DNA of 64,000 nucleotides from Talpa occidentalis (taxonomy: Eukaryota; Chordata; Mammalia; Eulipotyphla; Talpidae), in contig NW_023601433.1 of the NCBI RefSeq assembly GCF_014898055.3, positions 83,213,106 through 83,277,105 of the forward strand. Direction: 5' to 3'. Positions 1 through 12,002 of this stretch are shown here, in pieces. The notes under the pieces were generated by a model that did not search any database, was not told the DNA's origin, and was given only the letters and a program-made list of their open reading frames with translations. Positions within the stretch are counted from its first letter, which is position 1. Each line of letters starts with the position of its first letter. Made by a program: the position numbers and the translations under genes.

Positions 1-1590
1 TATCTAAAGGACATCCCCATCCACCCTAATTCCCTGTCTCTATTTCATTTTACTATCTGCACGGGACTTAATGATTTTAAAAATGATATCTGCAAAGTAA
101 CATATACACATAAATTTTATATATTTTATACATTTTAGGCATCATTAAGAACTCTGCAAAAAGCTTTATACACACACAATTTTGAAAACAGTTTTTGCTT
201 GCTTATTCTCTGTCCCTTCCACTAGAGGGGAGGCATGATATGACCTCAAGATGGGGCGAGACGATCATGTTCACTATTTTATTCCTAACTGGAGAGACTG
301 AGTGCACCTACTGGACACACAGAAGAAATATTTCTTGAGTTAATTGACCAAACAAGAAAGGCGGTTGGGCAAATAGATGCAATCACCAGAAGCAGTAAGA
401 AAACCCTTTTTGTCTGAACTGAGCTGCTTCTGGATTCAAACCACTTCTTAGCCAGAGTTCACCCTATGCTGGAACCTTCAGCCCTTTCAGAAGTGTTCAG
501 CGGGGTCGGTGAGCCCTGAGCACTCCAGAGGGGCCTGGGTCAGGGGACAAGATACCTCTCCCCTGTCCCCTGCCCCCACAGCTCCATTTGGAGAAGGGAG
601 CTCCCTTCCCCCTTCATGGCTCAGAATCCTACCCCTCCCAACCCCCCCCCCCACCGTGGCCTTGACATGTGTTCTGAGCAGGTAATAAAAGCGTGGTCAG
701 AGGCTTGCGCCCTTTGGAGTTCATTTCGTTTTATTTTGTTATTAAAAACCAAACATGTGGAACACAGATAATTTGGTCCTGCACGAGGCTTCCTTTGGCT
801 CCTGCATCTGAGGAATTTAACGAGGGAGAAAACAGAGGGAAATATATGCATAGCTGTTTGGTATATTTGGAAAGGTTGTAAGCAAAATCTTACTTCAAAG
901 GATTATTGGGGTAACCTCTCTGGGCTAGCTGCGATCAGCATTGCTGCCCAGATCGGCATCCTGTAAAGGATTTGGGGCCGAGTGGGGGATTGTAAGATTT
1001 TTGTTTTTGTTTTTTTTAAATTAGTTTTCAAAGGAAGAGCACAGTGATAGTGGAGCCAAACTTTTAAATATCCTTCTTGGAATGGTTGGAATTGAGTTTC
1101 AAACCTTAATGTGCTCCGAGGGACCATAACACAGGCTGGAAAATAATTATTTTCCAAGCTCCAGAGCCTCCCCCCTCTGTCCCAACTAGTTAAGTCCCCC
1201 CACCACCACCCCCAAGCGCACACCCATGCCACAGGGCATATTAACCCATTAACTCTGTTCTCAGCCCCTGCTGCATTACAAAGGGGGCGGGTTCTCCATT
1301 ATAAACACTTGGGAATCATTCCAAGAAGCTGCTAACAGGGTATAGTAGGTCCTGGAATAACATCATTTTGTTACACATTGATGAAAAGGAAAAGAATGCC
1401 AGCCACATTGAGCAAAACAATGTTATTCAAGGATTCACTTTCATTATACCTTATTTCACTTAAAGTTGAGGTTCCAAGAACCCATCCAAGATGCTAAATG
1501 AGGACTTCCTATCATTTAAAGAGTCTTGGGTCTAAGGAGTTTTCAAGGATGAGACAAATTGTGATTCAAATTTAGCAGGGTCCCTCCAGT
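1..1590. other. Unique noncoding sequence, no gene seen
   Basis: The first 400 bases are AT-rich. A C-run lies near 645-657. A repeat-free stretch around 1240-1420 contains GGAATCATTCC followed by TEAD-like CATTCCAA-type sequence and could be a conserved element, but nothing here supports an exon. Confidence 0.6.
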
Positions 1591-1599
1591 GTAAACTAG

Positions 1600-1800
1600 C
1601 TGCTTCTTCCACTCAGTGTCATGCTTGAGATTCACCCACATTTCCCCAGGAGGTAGCAGTTGGTTCCTTTTCACTGCAGCATAGTATTCCACTCCATGAA
1701 TCAGTCACACTGACTTGTCTGTTCTACTGTCGGTTGATATTTAGATTGTTTCCGTTGTAGGACACTTAGCCACCACCTTGTCTTGGAGGTTCTTAATCAC
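1600..1800. repeat. L1-like 3'-region relic
   Basis: The stretch has the order of phrases typical of old L1 3' regions: a 'catagtattccac' phrase, then 'gatatttagattgtttcc', then a decayed continuation. It is strongly diverged. The same signature recurs near 22.9, 26.3 and 45.05 kb, supporting a dispersed repeat rather than unique sequence. Confidence 0.6.
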
Positions 1801-1859
1801 ATGCTGGTGAACTTGGGCACCATTTATCTTTGAAAATCCTTAACTTCCTAGCCCAGGGG

Positions 1860-2454
1860 TCACGGACATCTTGGATGATCTAATGAAAGCTGGGTCCCTT
1901 GCCCACAATGCATGCACACACATGCACTTGCCCGTGCACAGGTACACAAAGCCAGACAGACACACAGAGATGGAGAGAGGCAGAGGTATAGACAGACAGT
2001 ATCGCACATCATCATGGAGAAGTCTCAAGGAGGTTCAAGTGCATGCAGGCACCAGCTCAAGAAGCCCAGCTTTGCTCAGCTCTGGAAGAGAAGCTGAGAG
2101 GCCCTCTTAGCCATGCCGGGAAAACCAGAGAAGGGAAGGTGGATTTCCCTCCAAGTCTGCTCCTGAAGGTTTTTGTTTTTTCCTCCTTGGTGCTGGTTGG
2201 GTTCCAACCCCAGAGAGGCAGAAACAAGAAGTCAGCTTCCCCGGCATAAGCCCAGACCCCAAGGTGCTCCTGCAGAGCCTGCAGGAGCCGTGTGTGGGTG
2301 TCTGTGTTTGCACTGAGGGTGAGGGCAAGGCCGGAGCCAAGAACAACCCATAATTCTGCACACAGCAGATTGAGTTTCTTTCAGACTTCGCTCCCAGAGG
2401 AAACATCAGCGACTGCAGGAGTTGAGCGGGGCTGGGCCTCAGAGCATGGGTAAG

Positions 2455-2500
<46 letters not shown>

Positions 2501-3573
2501 ATGAGAAAGCAGGGCAGGGTCTGCAGCGTGAGAGGTTCTGGGGGGCATCCACAGTGGGCTCTGGCCATGCCAGCCCCGTGCTACTCCTAGTGCTGGATGA
2601 GAGTCTCTCTGCTGTCTGCTGCATGGTGCCCCCGGAATGGCAGGGGGGTTACAGAGCTCAGGCCACATTCCCCTGTCATTGGTGCCCCCATGTTCGGGGA
2701 CCCAGAAACTCTCCCCAATGGGCGCCAGTCTGTGCCCAGAGCCTGCTTGGTTCTAGTCCCTGGATCCACCCTGGAGGTCAAGCTCCCACCTTCCTGCTCA
2801 CCCCTGTCGTGGGGGTGGTGAGAGTCGAGGTTTGCCGCCAGGATATGGGCCGGGGCTTGCAGGCTGGGTTGTCCCCACATGTCCACAAAGCCCCTTGGTA
2901 AAGGCAGATTGGGGTGGGGTGCAACGGGGAGGCTGGGTGGCAGCTTCTCCTAAGTCAGCAGATTCTGGGGCAGAAACCTAAGCAACAGGGAATCCTCCAG
3001 TCCACCCTGACCTTGCAGGTTATTAGAAAGACGCACTTGGCAATGGCCTTGCAGGTTATCAAAACGGCATACTCGGCACCTTGTTGGATGATAGGACACA
3101 CCTTACCAAATACGTGGCCAGCGGGCTTTCTACCTGGCAAGTGTCCCCACACAACACGAGGACCTCTTGTTTGCAGCCTCGCCCTGGCTAAAGCAGGTCT
3201 GCAGGGGCTATTCCCAGCCTGGGAGGGCCACTGTGGAGAGGGGGTGGATATTTGGGGCCAGGAGCTCGAAGGCAGTAGTCCACTGTCTGGAGCAGTCCCC
3301 AGGGAACAAGCGATCCTCTAGACCCCACCGTGTGCTTCCTGTCACCCACGGAGGTAGGGTGGGGTGGGGAGGGGGAAACTCAGCTCTCCTGCCTCCAGAG
3401 ACCTGGAAAGGACTTGGTGGGTTTCCCTGCTGGGGATCCAATTTTAGTGCCGTACTAGTCACCTATGAGGTCTATGTCAGGAGAGGCAGAGCAGAGACTA
3501 GAGTTTGTGGGTGTGTGTTTGCGGAGAGGTGCTCTCTGGGGAAGCTAATATAGGAAGGAATAAGGAAATGATT
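1860..3573. other. Unique noncoding sequence with a microsatellite
   Basis: No exon or regulatory element is recognised. It includes a perfect inverted repeat at 2266-2288, a TG tract at 2456-2500 and a G-rich stretch near 3353-3375 with several GGG/GGGG runs. Open frames here are produced by the TG/CA tract and by moderate GC content. Confidence 0.6.
2456..2500. repeat. (TG)n microsatellite
   Basis: Uninterrupted TG dinucleotides run for about 20 units and then decay into TATG. The tract creates artificial Val/Cys and Thr/His open frames on the two strands. Confidence 0.97.
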
Positions 3574-3892
3574 AAGAAAAGCTGTAAGGGGTCTCCCTGG
3601 TGGCCTAAGGGCTAAGTCCTAGTGCTATCACCCCTATGGGCTGAGTTCGATCCCAGGCCAGGGAGATGACCCACGTATGGCACAGCCTCTCCTGTCTCGC
3701 CTGCTGCTCCCCTCAGCAGTGTGTTTCAGTAGATCCACCTGTTCTGCTCCCCACGCTGCCTCTGGTGAATCCTCTCACCCCCTCCCCACACCGCTGGCCC
3801 ACACCTCAGTTCTTGCATAAATAATGCATAAATAAAACAAATCTTTAAATAAAAAGCTTTTTTTTTAATTATAAAAAAGAAAAGCTGTAAGG
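3574..3892 (+). mobile_element. tRNA-derived SINE with 16-bp target duplication
   Basis: The SINE body (about 3590-3876) starts GGTCTCCCTGGTGGC, passes through the family's CTCTCCTGTCTC and CCCCTCAGCAGTGT landmarks, and ends in an AATAAA/TCTTT A-rich tail. It is flanked by a perfect 16-bp direct repeat (3574-3589 and 3877-3892, AAGAAAAGCTGTAAGG), the mark of L1-style target-primed insertion. Confidence 0.96.
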
Positions 3893-4629
3893 TTGGGTCT
3901 CCGGCAAAGACCAGGTCCCCTGGGGAGCTGGAACACAGAACACCCCATGGATTTGTCCTGCTGAGGGGAGGGGACAGCCAGCCCCACAGGGGGCTGTGGC
4001 AGGGAGGTGGTATGATCTGCATGAAGCAGCTCCTATTGACCCACAGTAAACCACAGGAGGAGGGGTAGCTAGCCTCTTTGGGCACCCACTGCATGCTGTG
4101 GTGTTAGGGGACAAAGGGAGCGGGACACTCTCCAGGGGGTCAGGTGGGGGGCTCCAAAATAACATCTGCAGGATGAACTCTCCCAGGGCCCACGGGCAAG
4201 CAGTCTGTTAGGGTCCTCACCCACCCTCGCTCCCCCTACCCCCAGAGTAGGGCCAGGTTCTTTGAGAGCCTCCTGGGCCCTTGTTTGTCATTCTTGACCC
4301 TCCCGGCTGCAGCTTTGCGCTTTGGGATTTAGTAACATTGGTTCCCACCCCATCAGGACACTTGATAGTAAATTCCAAAATAGTACAGACCTCTGCTTGG
4401 AGGCAGCGGGTAAAGAATGAGGGCTTGACGGACAACTGCTGAGTGAGTGAGTTTCCTCTTCCATGAAACAGAGGTAGCTGCCATTAATCTCTCCTTCCTC
4501 CACTGGACCTTAGGTCTCATCCTGGAAGAGTGCATGTGTCCAGAGACCCCGTCCAGAAGCAGCTATGCTCCCTGGCGCCCCCATCTGTCTGGCTTGAGGA
4601 TGGCAGGGGACTGGTCAAGCTGAAGTGTG

Positions 4630-4740
4630 TGTTATGGGGTCTTAGTATTCTCTTTTTATGGGTGGGTGACTTTGATTTTCTGGAACCTTGATTTCTTCAT
4701 CTGTAAAGTGGAGGTAACAAAACCTTGCAGGGCTAATGAG
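4630..4740 (+). repeat. MIR SINE fragment
   Basis: It carries the diagnostic MIR phrase order: 'gggtgactttg', then 'cttgatttcttcatctgtaa', then 'gtggaggtaacaaaacc', then 'gcagggctaatgag'. It is heavily diverged, as expected for this ancient family. Confidence 0.75.
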
Positions 4741-5149
4741 CAGACTGGATGTAGTCTCCTATCTCCTAAGAGCTCCTAAAAAAGTATGGTTGCGTATTTT
4801 ATTTTTAGAACCTGAGCCCAGGGGAGAAGGGGTGGGGAAACGGGATGAGCTCAGAATGTACTAGAACCCAAGCATGGATCCCTGAGACCCACAGGAAGCC
4901 AGAGTGGGGAGGGGCATGCGTGGATGGTCCCAAGCCTGCTGTCCCCTCCGCTGGGAATGCCACCTACGGGAGCTACCCGGGAAACAGGATTTCCCACATC
5001 CCTCTGGCTGAGCAGAGGGATGGTCAGAGATTTCATATGCAGACTGGAGAACAAAAATCTTGATTTTTTTTTTTCCTGGTGATGTGTTTAAGTGGCTCAG
5101 CTCCTGTGACCTTCAATGCTCTTTTGGGGACAGACGGGACAGTCATACT

Positions 5150-5240
5150 GTGTCCCTAAAGAGTTGCTGCCAGAGATAAATAGGCCCTGAGCCCAGTGCC
5201 TGGCACCCAGCACATGGCAGGTAAATAGCCCTTATTCTTC
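5150..5240 (+). repeat. MIR-like 3' fragment
   Basis: 'cagtgcctggcacccagcacatggcaggtaaatag' type sequence matches the 3' part of MIR ('gtgcctggcacatagtaggtgctcaataa'). Confidence 0.6.
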
Positions 5241-6369
5241 CACAGACATTCACAGGGCATCCCCCAACATCCCCGATGCCCGCTGGGCTCCACCTGGCAG
5301 TGAGAAGCCCTTAGTATCCCTCATTGTCCTTACATCCCTGTGGGAGACCCATTCGCCCTATTTCTAGAGGAGGGAGGCTTCGTTCTCTCCCTGGCTGGCT
5401 GAGCAGGATAGAAGCAGGAGGTCTCAGTTGGTCTGGGTTGGCAAGCTCTTGACAGTAGCCGACATGGGGGGTAGCTGCTTGGCAGCTGTGTGGGTGTTGT
5501 CCAGGCGTTTAGCAGTTAACAGCTTCTTTTCATGTTTTGTCAGCCATGCAGATGCCAACAGCCAGCAGCCGTGGTCAAAACCCCCACCTGCTCAGACCTG
5601 GGAGCCAGGAGCCCCTGGAGTCCGGGGCAGCTCGCCCAGGCCCCTCATGTGGGGTGCACACTCAAAGCTCTGGGTGTGTATGCTCTTGGACTGGGGCCCA
5701 GGAGCGCCAGGGGCTGTCGTGGTGCTCTGGGGCCACCCCTGGGCAGCCTGGCCCCCTATCTCCAGCTGGGGGTGGTGCAAGCTTTCATCCTGTATCTCTT
5801 TCTCTCTGCATTTCTGTGACTCTATTGCCTTCCTTCTGCTTCTCAGCTTCTGCTTCAAGGTTTCATTGAGTCTGTCTTTTCTGCGCCTCTTTTCCTTCTC
5901 CTTCCTGACCATTTCCTTGCTTCCCTCACTACATCTCTTCCCGATACAAGTCGGGAAGTTGATAAACTTCTCAATGCTTCGCCCCCAAACAAGCACCCTT
6001 GGCACAGCTGCCCTCAGTGACCTCAAGCCCTACCCTGCCCACTCTGTCTCTCCACAGCACCACCCCAGGGAGCAGGGAAGGCCTGGCCCACGTCTGTTGG
6101 ACAAGACATCCCCTTCCTGGGACAAGCACCTTCTGGGGCACCCTGCCAGCAGGAGGGCTTCAAATCACAATACTCCACTGGGGTTTTCTGTGACTCCTAA
6201 ATAGGTATTTCAGTGCTTTTGGTGAGGCGGGTGCCAGCTGAAGACCAGCAGCCCGCTGAGATGGACAGAATCTGCAACTTGGGGCCTCCTGCGGTGCCAC
6301 TCACTAAAAAGGCACGTTTGGGCACCAGCGAGGGGTCTTCGCGATTAGATACCATATTTATCCTAAAGG

Positions 6370-7460
6370 GTGCTTAGGGCCCCCCAGCAGCCCGCTGCGG
6401 AAGTGGTCTCGGGGCCCAGGAGGCAAGGACTGGGCTGGCGCTGCAGCGAGGCGGAGGACAGGCTGGAAGCGCGCGCGCTCGGGGCGCAGCAGCCCAGCGC
6501 CAGGTTCGCTGCTCCGAGGCTGGGGCCACGCGCTGGAAGTCGTGCCTGGCAGCTCGTGCTTTCTTCGGAGTGTGGCTGGACTTTTCCTTTCATTCCAAAT
6601 CATAGTTTACAAAAATAGGTGGAGATTATTCCCGGCAAAAGAAGGCTCGTCCAAAATTTCAGCCGGGGAGGGTCTGAGTGCAATGCAAAAGGCCGGGCAG
6701 AGCGATTTTGCAAACTCCCGCGCGTTGCGCAAAGCCGGTTCCACTCGCGGCTCCCCGAGCCTCCTGGAATTGAATGCAAACTTTTGCACGTCCCTCAAGG
6801 GCTTTTTTCCTGCCTGGAGAAGTGGGTCCAAAGCTCCCCACCAATTTTCAGAGCCGCAAGGCGCCCACCGCCGCCGCCAGAAAGGTGAAAAGGTTAAGAA
6901 TCCTGACAAAGGTAGCCAGAGCCGCTTTTTCAGCTCGAAAGAAAACCCCTGTCCACCGCCCTTATTTTTTATCTCCACCCCCCACCCCCCGTCACCCCAA
7001 CCCCTTTTTTCTTTTGCAACTTTTCTTTGACATTTCAAAGCCCCCTCTCCTGGTTTCGATTTGAAGCTCCCGGATAAAATCGATCAATTTCAAAAAGGAA
7101 AGGATTGCGGGTCTGGAATTCAAAGTCCTCCCCCGTGCGCGAGGGAGGAGCTGGAGCCGAGGCTGGAGAGCGCGAAGACTTTGCTTCAGGCACCTCGTTT
7201 TCCTCGCGGCCTCTCCCAGCTCCCAGCTTCTTCCCCGGCCCCGAAAAAAGAGGGGGAGCAAAGAAAATGGCTGTAGGTTCTCGGCGCGCCAGGGCAAAGC
7301 CCCCCCCCCCCGGGGAGCCGCGGGGAGCGGGCTGTAGGGCCGGCCCCGCCCTCCTCGCCGCAGGAAGCCCCCCCCAATCTGTTTACTACCTGTTTCCGAG
7401 ACCTCAGGTATAGGAGGAAGCCAGTCCCGCCACTTTCAAAGGCTGCGAGGTGGCCAAGGT
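6370..7460. promoter_or_regulatory. CpG-rich block (candidate CpG island)
   Basis: CpG dinucleotides are dense, including runs of GCGC near 6470-6490, and again at 6650-6900 and 7130-7360, in a window that is otherwise CpG-poor. No SINE interrupts it. An ATG in fair context occurs at 7267 but opens only a 48-codon proline/arginine-rich frame. I call this a candidate promoter or enhancer CpG island, not a gene. Confidence 0.6.
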
Positions 7461-8300
7461 CATAAACTGGAAGGCAGGAAGCGACTCTTGGAACGGGGAC
7501 CTAATTCCTGTTTTATTGATTAAGAAGGGGCGCCTCAACGGGGTTGAAAAACAAGATGGAAAGTTGGACTGTCCCCTCCTTCGCTGGCCTTCAGCTGCCC
7601 AAGCAGCTTCCGTGCTGTTCACCCCAGATCACCTCCCTGCGGAAGGGGTGCGCAGGGGCGCGGAGCTGGCTTTAATAGGGCTCCCGGCGCCCACTTAGTG
7701 GGCGGGGGGGGGGGGGTGTGGGGGGGGTGCTAACCTGGTTCTGGAACCTTTATTTCCAACGTTGACCTTTTGTTTATCATGGGCTCCTTGGGATATTTTA
7801 AATGTACTGCGTTAAAATATTTATCTTGATGCCAGGTTTTGAGGTCCTGCCTTCAATGCCAGGCTGGCAGGAGAACATCTGGGGGTGCAGCATAGCAGAG
7901 AGGCATAGGTGCTTAGGCAGGGGAAAGAGAGGGGCGATCTGGAGGGTGCTGAGGGTGTCTGGGGCCTGGAGCCCCTGGCCAGAGCAACGCGAGAGGAAAA
8001 TCGCATTTTCCTGGGCTAGCTGTGGCACTATCCCTTGTGACATCTCTGGCTGTGATTGAGAGCAGGGGGCCTGGACCATCTGACGCGGGGTCAGAGACCT
8101 GGATTTCGTTCCTGGGAGCCCAAATCAAACTTCCTGTGTGGCCTGGGGCAGGCCCTGCAGTGCCCAGAGTGTGGCCTCCTTTGGGGAATTTTTTTTTTTT
8201 AATGGAAAAGACCCGCCAGATACATCCAGAACATGTTAAATAAAGCAGTTTCCAAAATGCCTTTTGGCTCATGAGTGTTTTTTTTAAATCCCCAGAAAGC
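7461..8300. other. Unique noncoding sequence with a G-run
   Basis: Between 7701 and 7728 lie two long G runs separated by TGTG, a likely G-quadruplex-forming tract. Nothing else is recognised. Confidence 0.55.
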
Positions 8301-8309
8301 CTCTATTTT

Positions 8310-8530
8310 ATTAAAAAGCTTATAATAATGCCCAAGATTTATGGAGTGTTCACCCCAGGTCAGACACTTTGCCAAGGTCTTTAAAGCATTATCTCTTTTA
8401 ATCCTCACAACAAGCCCCAGAGATAGGAACTATCTCTTATCCCCATTTTATAACCAAAGAGACTGAGGCCCAGAGAGGGAAAGTCATTTATTCAGGGTCA
8501 CAGAGCAGCTACATGGCGGACTTCGGAGAA
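8310..8530 (-). repeat. MIR SINE fragment, minus strand
   Basis: It reads as the reverse complement of MIR: 'ttttaatcctcacaacaa', then 'atccccattttata', then 'gagactgaggcccagagagg', then 'ggtcacagagcagc'. A further short piece with 'aaagtcacacagcc' lies at about 8640-8700. Confidence 0.85.
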
Positions 8531-9055
8531 CAGGTGGGTTTCCTCCAAAGACCCATTCGTAAGCACTCCGTGATTGGGAAGATTCTGCTCCACTTGCATT
8601 TAAGGACATTCAAGGACAAGGGCAGTGTGGATGGATCAGAGAGGTGAATACAGTTGCCTAAAGTCACACAGCCCAGGTTGCCCAGGGAGCCGCCTGGCCT
8701 TGCTTTGCATTTCTGGACCACCTCCATGCAGACTGGCCTTCAGTGCAGATTCTTCCTCGCCCTGCCCATGTCCCCCAGAATGAACCACACCATCATCCAA
8801 AAACAGCTGTGTTTTAGCCAGTAACAACCTAGGCGTGTACTCTGTGTCCCCGAAATGGTTCAATGAGCCACAGAGCCTCAGGCTGAGAGAGAAGTCTCTG
8901 GAAGTCTGCAGCCGGGATGGGGGATGGAGCGGACAGAAAACAGGAGAGGAAAATCTGGGAAACAGTGAGCTGGGCCTGCCTGAAATTCCAGGAAAAGGGG
9001 GCACCCGAGAGACAAATGGTACCTGCAAGAATGGGGGTGCCTTTTCCTGGCACAT

Positions 9056-9085
9056 GTAGAAATGGTACCCGTAGAAATGGTACCC
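9056..9085. repeat. 15-bp tandem duplication
   Basis: GTAGAAATGGTACCC is present twice head to tail (9056-9070 and 9071-9085); a related AAATGGTACC occurs just upstream near 9014. Confidence 0.9.
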
Positions 9086-9439
9086 CAAGGAGAGATGATA
9101 CTGGTAGGAGTAACTCTGCCATTAGTAGCCATCGGGACCTCTAGAGTATTTGTTGTTGAAGAAGAAACAGCTGTGAGGTTAAAAAGACTTCCTGAGTGAA
9201 GCAACTCTGGATCCCACAGAAGCTGGGGTGCATCTGAGTCTGTGTGATGCCTTACATTCAGAGTGAAAGGAATGAGGCTTTTAGCTTTTCCTATAAACCA
9301 CTCAGGAAAGCATTGTTTGGAAGGTCTGTGAGATTCGGGTTTTCATTTTTGGTTCAAAAGCCAAGGTCATCAGAGATCAGATGGGCAGCTGGAAATGGAT
9401 GACCTATGAAAAATGTAAAATATTTTCCCCATTGCTAAT

Positions 9440-9690
9440 GATAATAATAGCTTCCATTCCATTCACAAAATGCTTCCGCTGAAATGCCTTGGACACATTT
9501 TCTCCTTTGGTCTCCTGCCTACCCCTCGATGTGGTGGACAGATGAGCACACCTTTCCTTTTCCCGTGTGAAGGAACGGAAGCACAGCGAGGTGAAGCTAC
9601 TTCCCCGAGATCACACAGCTAGGAAATGGAAAAGCTAGGATTCCAGCCCAGTTTTTGTTGCACCCCAGACACCAAGTTCTTCACCTGCCC
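9440..9690 (-). repeat. MIR SINE relic, minus strand
   Basis: The phrase order 'aataatagc', then 'gaacggaagcacagcgaggtgaag', then 'gatcacacagctaggaa', then 'aggattccagccca' is the reverse-complement MIR pattern over nearly the full element length. Confidence 0.85.
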
Positions 9691-10128
9691 CAGAGCCTAG
9701 CAGTCGAACAAAGTAGGTGAAGCATCCCAAACCCTCTGCTAGGCAATCTGGGGAGCCTCACAGATTCAGTGCATCAAAGTCTCCTGCGCTCCTTCTCCTG
9801 GCCAGGAGGAAAGAGAGGAGGCAGCTTCATGAGCTGAGAGTTGCTATTCAGGACGCCGGAGCTCCTCCAAAGCGTGGAGGGCAAGAGACGCCTGAGAGAC
9901 AGGCTGGCATTGACTGAGACACACCAACCCCAAGCCAGATGCTACAGGAGATTTCCCAGAGCCAATTATGTGGCCAGAGAGACACCATCCGCCAGCCGAT
10001 TTGAGCCAGAGCTGACCAGGGCACCGACATTCACCAAGACCCTGGGGCTGTATCCACCAAAGCACCCAGAAAATTCTTGGCAAGCTATATGATCCATTTT
10101 CTCTTCCCAACAACACAGCGAGGAATTA

Positions 10129-10612
10129 CAGTTACGTGCCGCCTGGGGAAGTTCCCAAGCGACAGACCACATGTACGACAATGCTCCCCGGATTCCTGTT
10201 TCGTGATGCTACAGCAGCCTCCCAGTCTGGTGCCTACTGTGTACATGGGGATGGCATCTTCTTCTCTTGTGCTGGATTTGCTCTTGTATCATTCCCTTCC
10301 TTGTGGCCCCTAAGCATACAGGATCCAGGGCTGATGTTGCAGTATTTTTACTGTAATTTTCTATATCTAGATCTGTTTAGAGACACAAATACCACCCTGT
10401 TACAACAGCCTACAGTGTTCAGTACAGTAACATGATGTTACAATATTTTTGGTTTCTGCTGAGGGACAATAAACTATACCTACAGCCTAAGTGTGTAGTG
10501 GGCTCTACCGTCCAGGTATGTAAGTCCCTGCTATGATGTGGACACCGTGGCTAGATCGCCTACTGGTGCATTTTTGCAGAACACACGCCGTTGTGAAGCT
10601 GAGTGTGATGGC
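10129..10612 (-). mobile_element. Tigger/MER2-type DNA transposon relic
   Basis: The left end begins at CAGTTACGTGCCGC directly after a TA dinucleotide. The right end (about 10575-10612) is a decayed inverted counterpart. Between them lies the non-autonomous Tigger/MER2 phrase order: 'cagtatttttactgta', then 'gtttagagacacaaata', then 'tacagtgttcagtacagtaacatg', then 'tgtgtagtgggct', then 'gatcgcctactgg'. It is internally deleted relative to a full Tigger and has no transposase. The subfamily name is by memory of the consensus. Confidence 0.7.
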
Positions 10613-11189
10613 ACCGGGCAGCCATGAACGGTGGTGCAGGCGGTGCACTGCACAACCTTGCTTTTGCACATTAAATAATACAGGTATTACAGCGGCTTTC
10701 CAGCAGATGGCAGCCACGCGTTTTGGTTGCAAGAAATCAGTGTATTATGACAAATTTGTGACCTGGAAGTAAGGTGTCTTGAGGAAGGGGCGCCTTTTCT
10801 TATTTTGTAAGGACATGATAGGACCAAGCAGTGACCCTAACTATGACCATCCTGCCTATTCACAGGTGGGCACACTGAGGTTCAGTGGGGTGGAGTTTCT
10901 GGTTCAGAGCCTCCGAGCTGGTTAGAGGGGACGTCTGCTTTCAAAGCTAAGAGCGTCCCGGAGAAAACTCACTTAGATGCTTTGGGCTAAATTCTATCCC
11001 AAGCCTCTACTCACCATGCCGGAATGCATCACTTCATGCATTGCTGGGCCAGATTGCATACCAGCCTTTAGGATTTGAGAATATTTTCATCTTCAGGGAT
11101 GCAGCTTACCCCAGTGTGCACCAGTGGGGGCGAAGAAGTTGAGTTTTGGAGAACACCCCCCGCCCCAAGATCTGACCTCCTGCTTAAAG

Positions 11190-11330
11190 TTGTTGCATGG
11201 GCTCAGTGCCCTTGAGCCTCAGTTTCCACATCTGTAGGATGGGCGTACTAGTAGTTCCTACCACAGGAGACCTGAGCAGACGCTAGCAGAGTACACACAT
11301 GAGCTGTCATTGCTGTGTCTGCTTCGCCCA
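11190..11330 (+). repeat. MIR SINE fragment
   Basis: 'ccttgagcctcagtttcc', then 'acatctgtaggatggg', then 'cgtactagtagttcctacc' match the middle of MIR in the sense orientation. Confidence 0.75.
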
Positions 11331-11975
11331 TGGTTGAAGCCTTTGCTTTCTCAGACCAAACTCTGTATGTAGGCCAGCACACAGGCTTCGACACGTTGGA
11401 CTTTCTGCTCATGGGGGCTTCCTAGAAGGGTCGCTTGGGGGGACCACTGTCATCTCATTTTTCAGTCCTATTTTTCTTCAGTCTGCAGCTGGAGATGGAG
11501 GAATTATTGGGGGCATGGAGATGATTTGTGCAGCTGTGGCTGTCTTGGGGGGGAGGGGGTGGAGAAAGAAGAGGAGAGAAGAAAGAGAAGGTGGAAGAGG
11601 GAGATGATCAATCCAGAAACTTTCATGAAGTTCTAAATTTATTTTGCAAATGATGATTTTAATCATTCGAGCCCAGCACACTTGGCTGAGAGAGGCCAAA
11701 TGCACCTCATCGGCACCTTGGTGGCATTTGGGATCTAGAAACCCGTCCCCTCATTTTGGCCTGATGATGTCACCAGACGCAGCCGATGGAATTTCCACAC
11801 CCTCCCCCTACTGAAATTAAGTTATCCAGGACGCTAGGAAACTTAGCATTTTTAACATTTATTATATAATTGTTATGATTATTACCTCTCTAATTTATTT
11901 CCCTACTTAAAAACCTTCTGGCAACTGTAACTCATTTTAGACCAATCCTCACAGACTAGGAGACCTCAGGTTATT

Positions 11976-12002
11976 TAGAGAGAGAGAGAGAGAGAGAGAG
12001 AG
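11976..12002. repeat. (AG)n microsatellite
   Basis: About 13 AG units between TTATTT and CGTTTAG. Confidence 0.95.

Larger units (their letters stand above)
3893..6360. other. Unique noncoding sequence with MIR fragments
   Basis: Apart from two MIR pieces (about 4630 and 5150) I see no feature. The longest open frame in the window (258 codons, 5428-6204 +) lies here, but its translation is low complexity in the middle (a pyrimidine-rich stretch giving Leu/Ser/Phe) and resembles no family I know, so it is not called as a gene. Confidence 0.6.

Noticed and set aside
5428..6204. 258-codon open frame, the longest in the window
   Set aside because: The middle is Leu/Ser/Phe low complexity from a pyrimidine-rich stretch; there are no domains, no splice context and competing frames on both strands.
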